64,000 nucleotides of DNA from Lineus longissimus (lineage: Eukaryota; Nemertea; Pilidiophora; Heteronemertea; Lineidae). The position numbers were made by a program, and so were the translations under genes. The DNA lies in the NCBI RefSeq assembly GCF_910592395.1, contig NC_088317.1:13270001-13334000 (forward strand), written 5' to 3'. This document shows positions 63,752-64,000 of this stretch, piece by piece; within the stretch, counting starts at the first letter, position 1; every line of letters begins with the position of its first letter. Under the pieces are notes generated by a model. The model was given only the letters and a program-made list of their open reading frames with translations. It was not told where the DNA came from and did not search any database.

Positions 63752-64000
63752 TGATTTGAATGATTTATGGTATGATTTCATTAAAAACATTTTCTTCGAA
63801 GAATTACAGGTCAGATAAGGAAGATGACAATAACTTAACTCTAGCTAGTGAACCCATACTTGCTACTATGGCAGAAAAAGACAAATAGTTACAATTCATG
63901 GGTAGAACTAATACTATTCCATGTAACATAGAATGCCAGAAACATCTTAGAACTTTACTGTTAACATAATACTAAAAAGTTAAAAAGTGAAAAGAATAAG
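63752..64000. other. AT-rich Polinton sequence to window end
   Basis: Short frames with stops (e.g. KNIFFEELQ..) but nothing recognisable. The element clearly continues past the window. Confidence 0.4.

Larger units (their letters stand above)
34480..64000 (+). mobile_element. Decayed Polinton/Maverick-like element, right end beyond window
   Basis: Removing the three nested insertions leaves ~11 kb of compact + strand ORFs. They include a Polinton-type integrase with chromodomain, a double-jelly-roll-type major capsid gene, a penton/minor-capsid-like gene and several predicted membrane proteins typical of Polintons. Polintons are virus-like DNA transposons that integrate with a retroviral-type integrase and encode their own protein-primed polymerase. 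Polymerase B, packaging ATPase and cysteine protease were not recognised and could be beyond 64000. Almost every gene has stops or frameshifts, so the copy is dead. The left border between 33975 and 34480 is uncertain. Confidence 0.8.

Overview
This is a eukaryotic window from an animal genome. Split exons with consensus GT..AG borders encode the thioester region of a complement C3/C4-type protein, and everything around them is transposable elements. No prokaryotic features are present. The element mix (DIRS, BEL/Pao, Ty3/Gypsy, CR1/L2-like LINE, Polinton/Maverick, Harbinger and Tc1/mariner MITEs) and the abundant aggcct-type motif suggest a marine invertebrate, possibly a deuterostome. The species cannot be fixed from the sequence alone.

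Host gene: five consecutive exons on the + strand (3577-3841, 17204-17375, 18681-18758, 18968-19157, 33751-33974) join in phase. They cover the GCGEQN thioester site and the following alpha-helical thioester domain. The gene continues beyond both window edges. Its introns are inflated by transposons.

Layout. 1-3.5 kb: a small MITE, and a 1.4-kb TIR element with a 9-bp target duplication that itself carries a 694-bp Harbinger MITE. 3.9-11.9 kb: an 8-kb foldback structure with ~2.5-kb inverted arms, palindromic tandem repeats, a LINE fragment in the centre and a Tc1/mariner-type MITE in only one arm. 12.9-13.8 kb: ~300-bp tandem repeats. 21.4-27.9 kb: a DIRS-type tyrosine-recombinase retrotransposon with inverted termini and internal complementary region; its recombinase is open but gag and RT are broken. 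~27.9-33.35 kb: a LINE with ORF1 and a damaged ORF2, preceded by a cluster of CRE motifs. From ~34.4 kb to the window end: a decayed Polinton/Maverick-like element. It carries a double-jelly-roll-type capsid gene, a penton/minor-capsid-like gene, a chromodomain integrase with a lost catalytic Glu, small membrane proteins and an HNH-like zinc protein.

Three later insertions split the Polinton. A BEL/Pao retrotransposon (35245-41991) has identical LTRs, one of which carries a 413-bp MITE. A young Ty3/Gypsy element (45517-56065) sits 7 bp after the capsid stop codon. A Harbinger-type element (~61512-63142) cuts a Cys-rich ORF. Polinton DNA polymerase, ATPase and protease were not seen and may lie beyond the window. 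The window is therefore a nested stack of transposons in one immune gene rather than a set of cooperating genes. The only recognisable cellular product is the complement-like protein.
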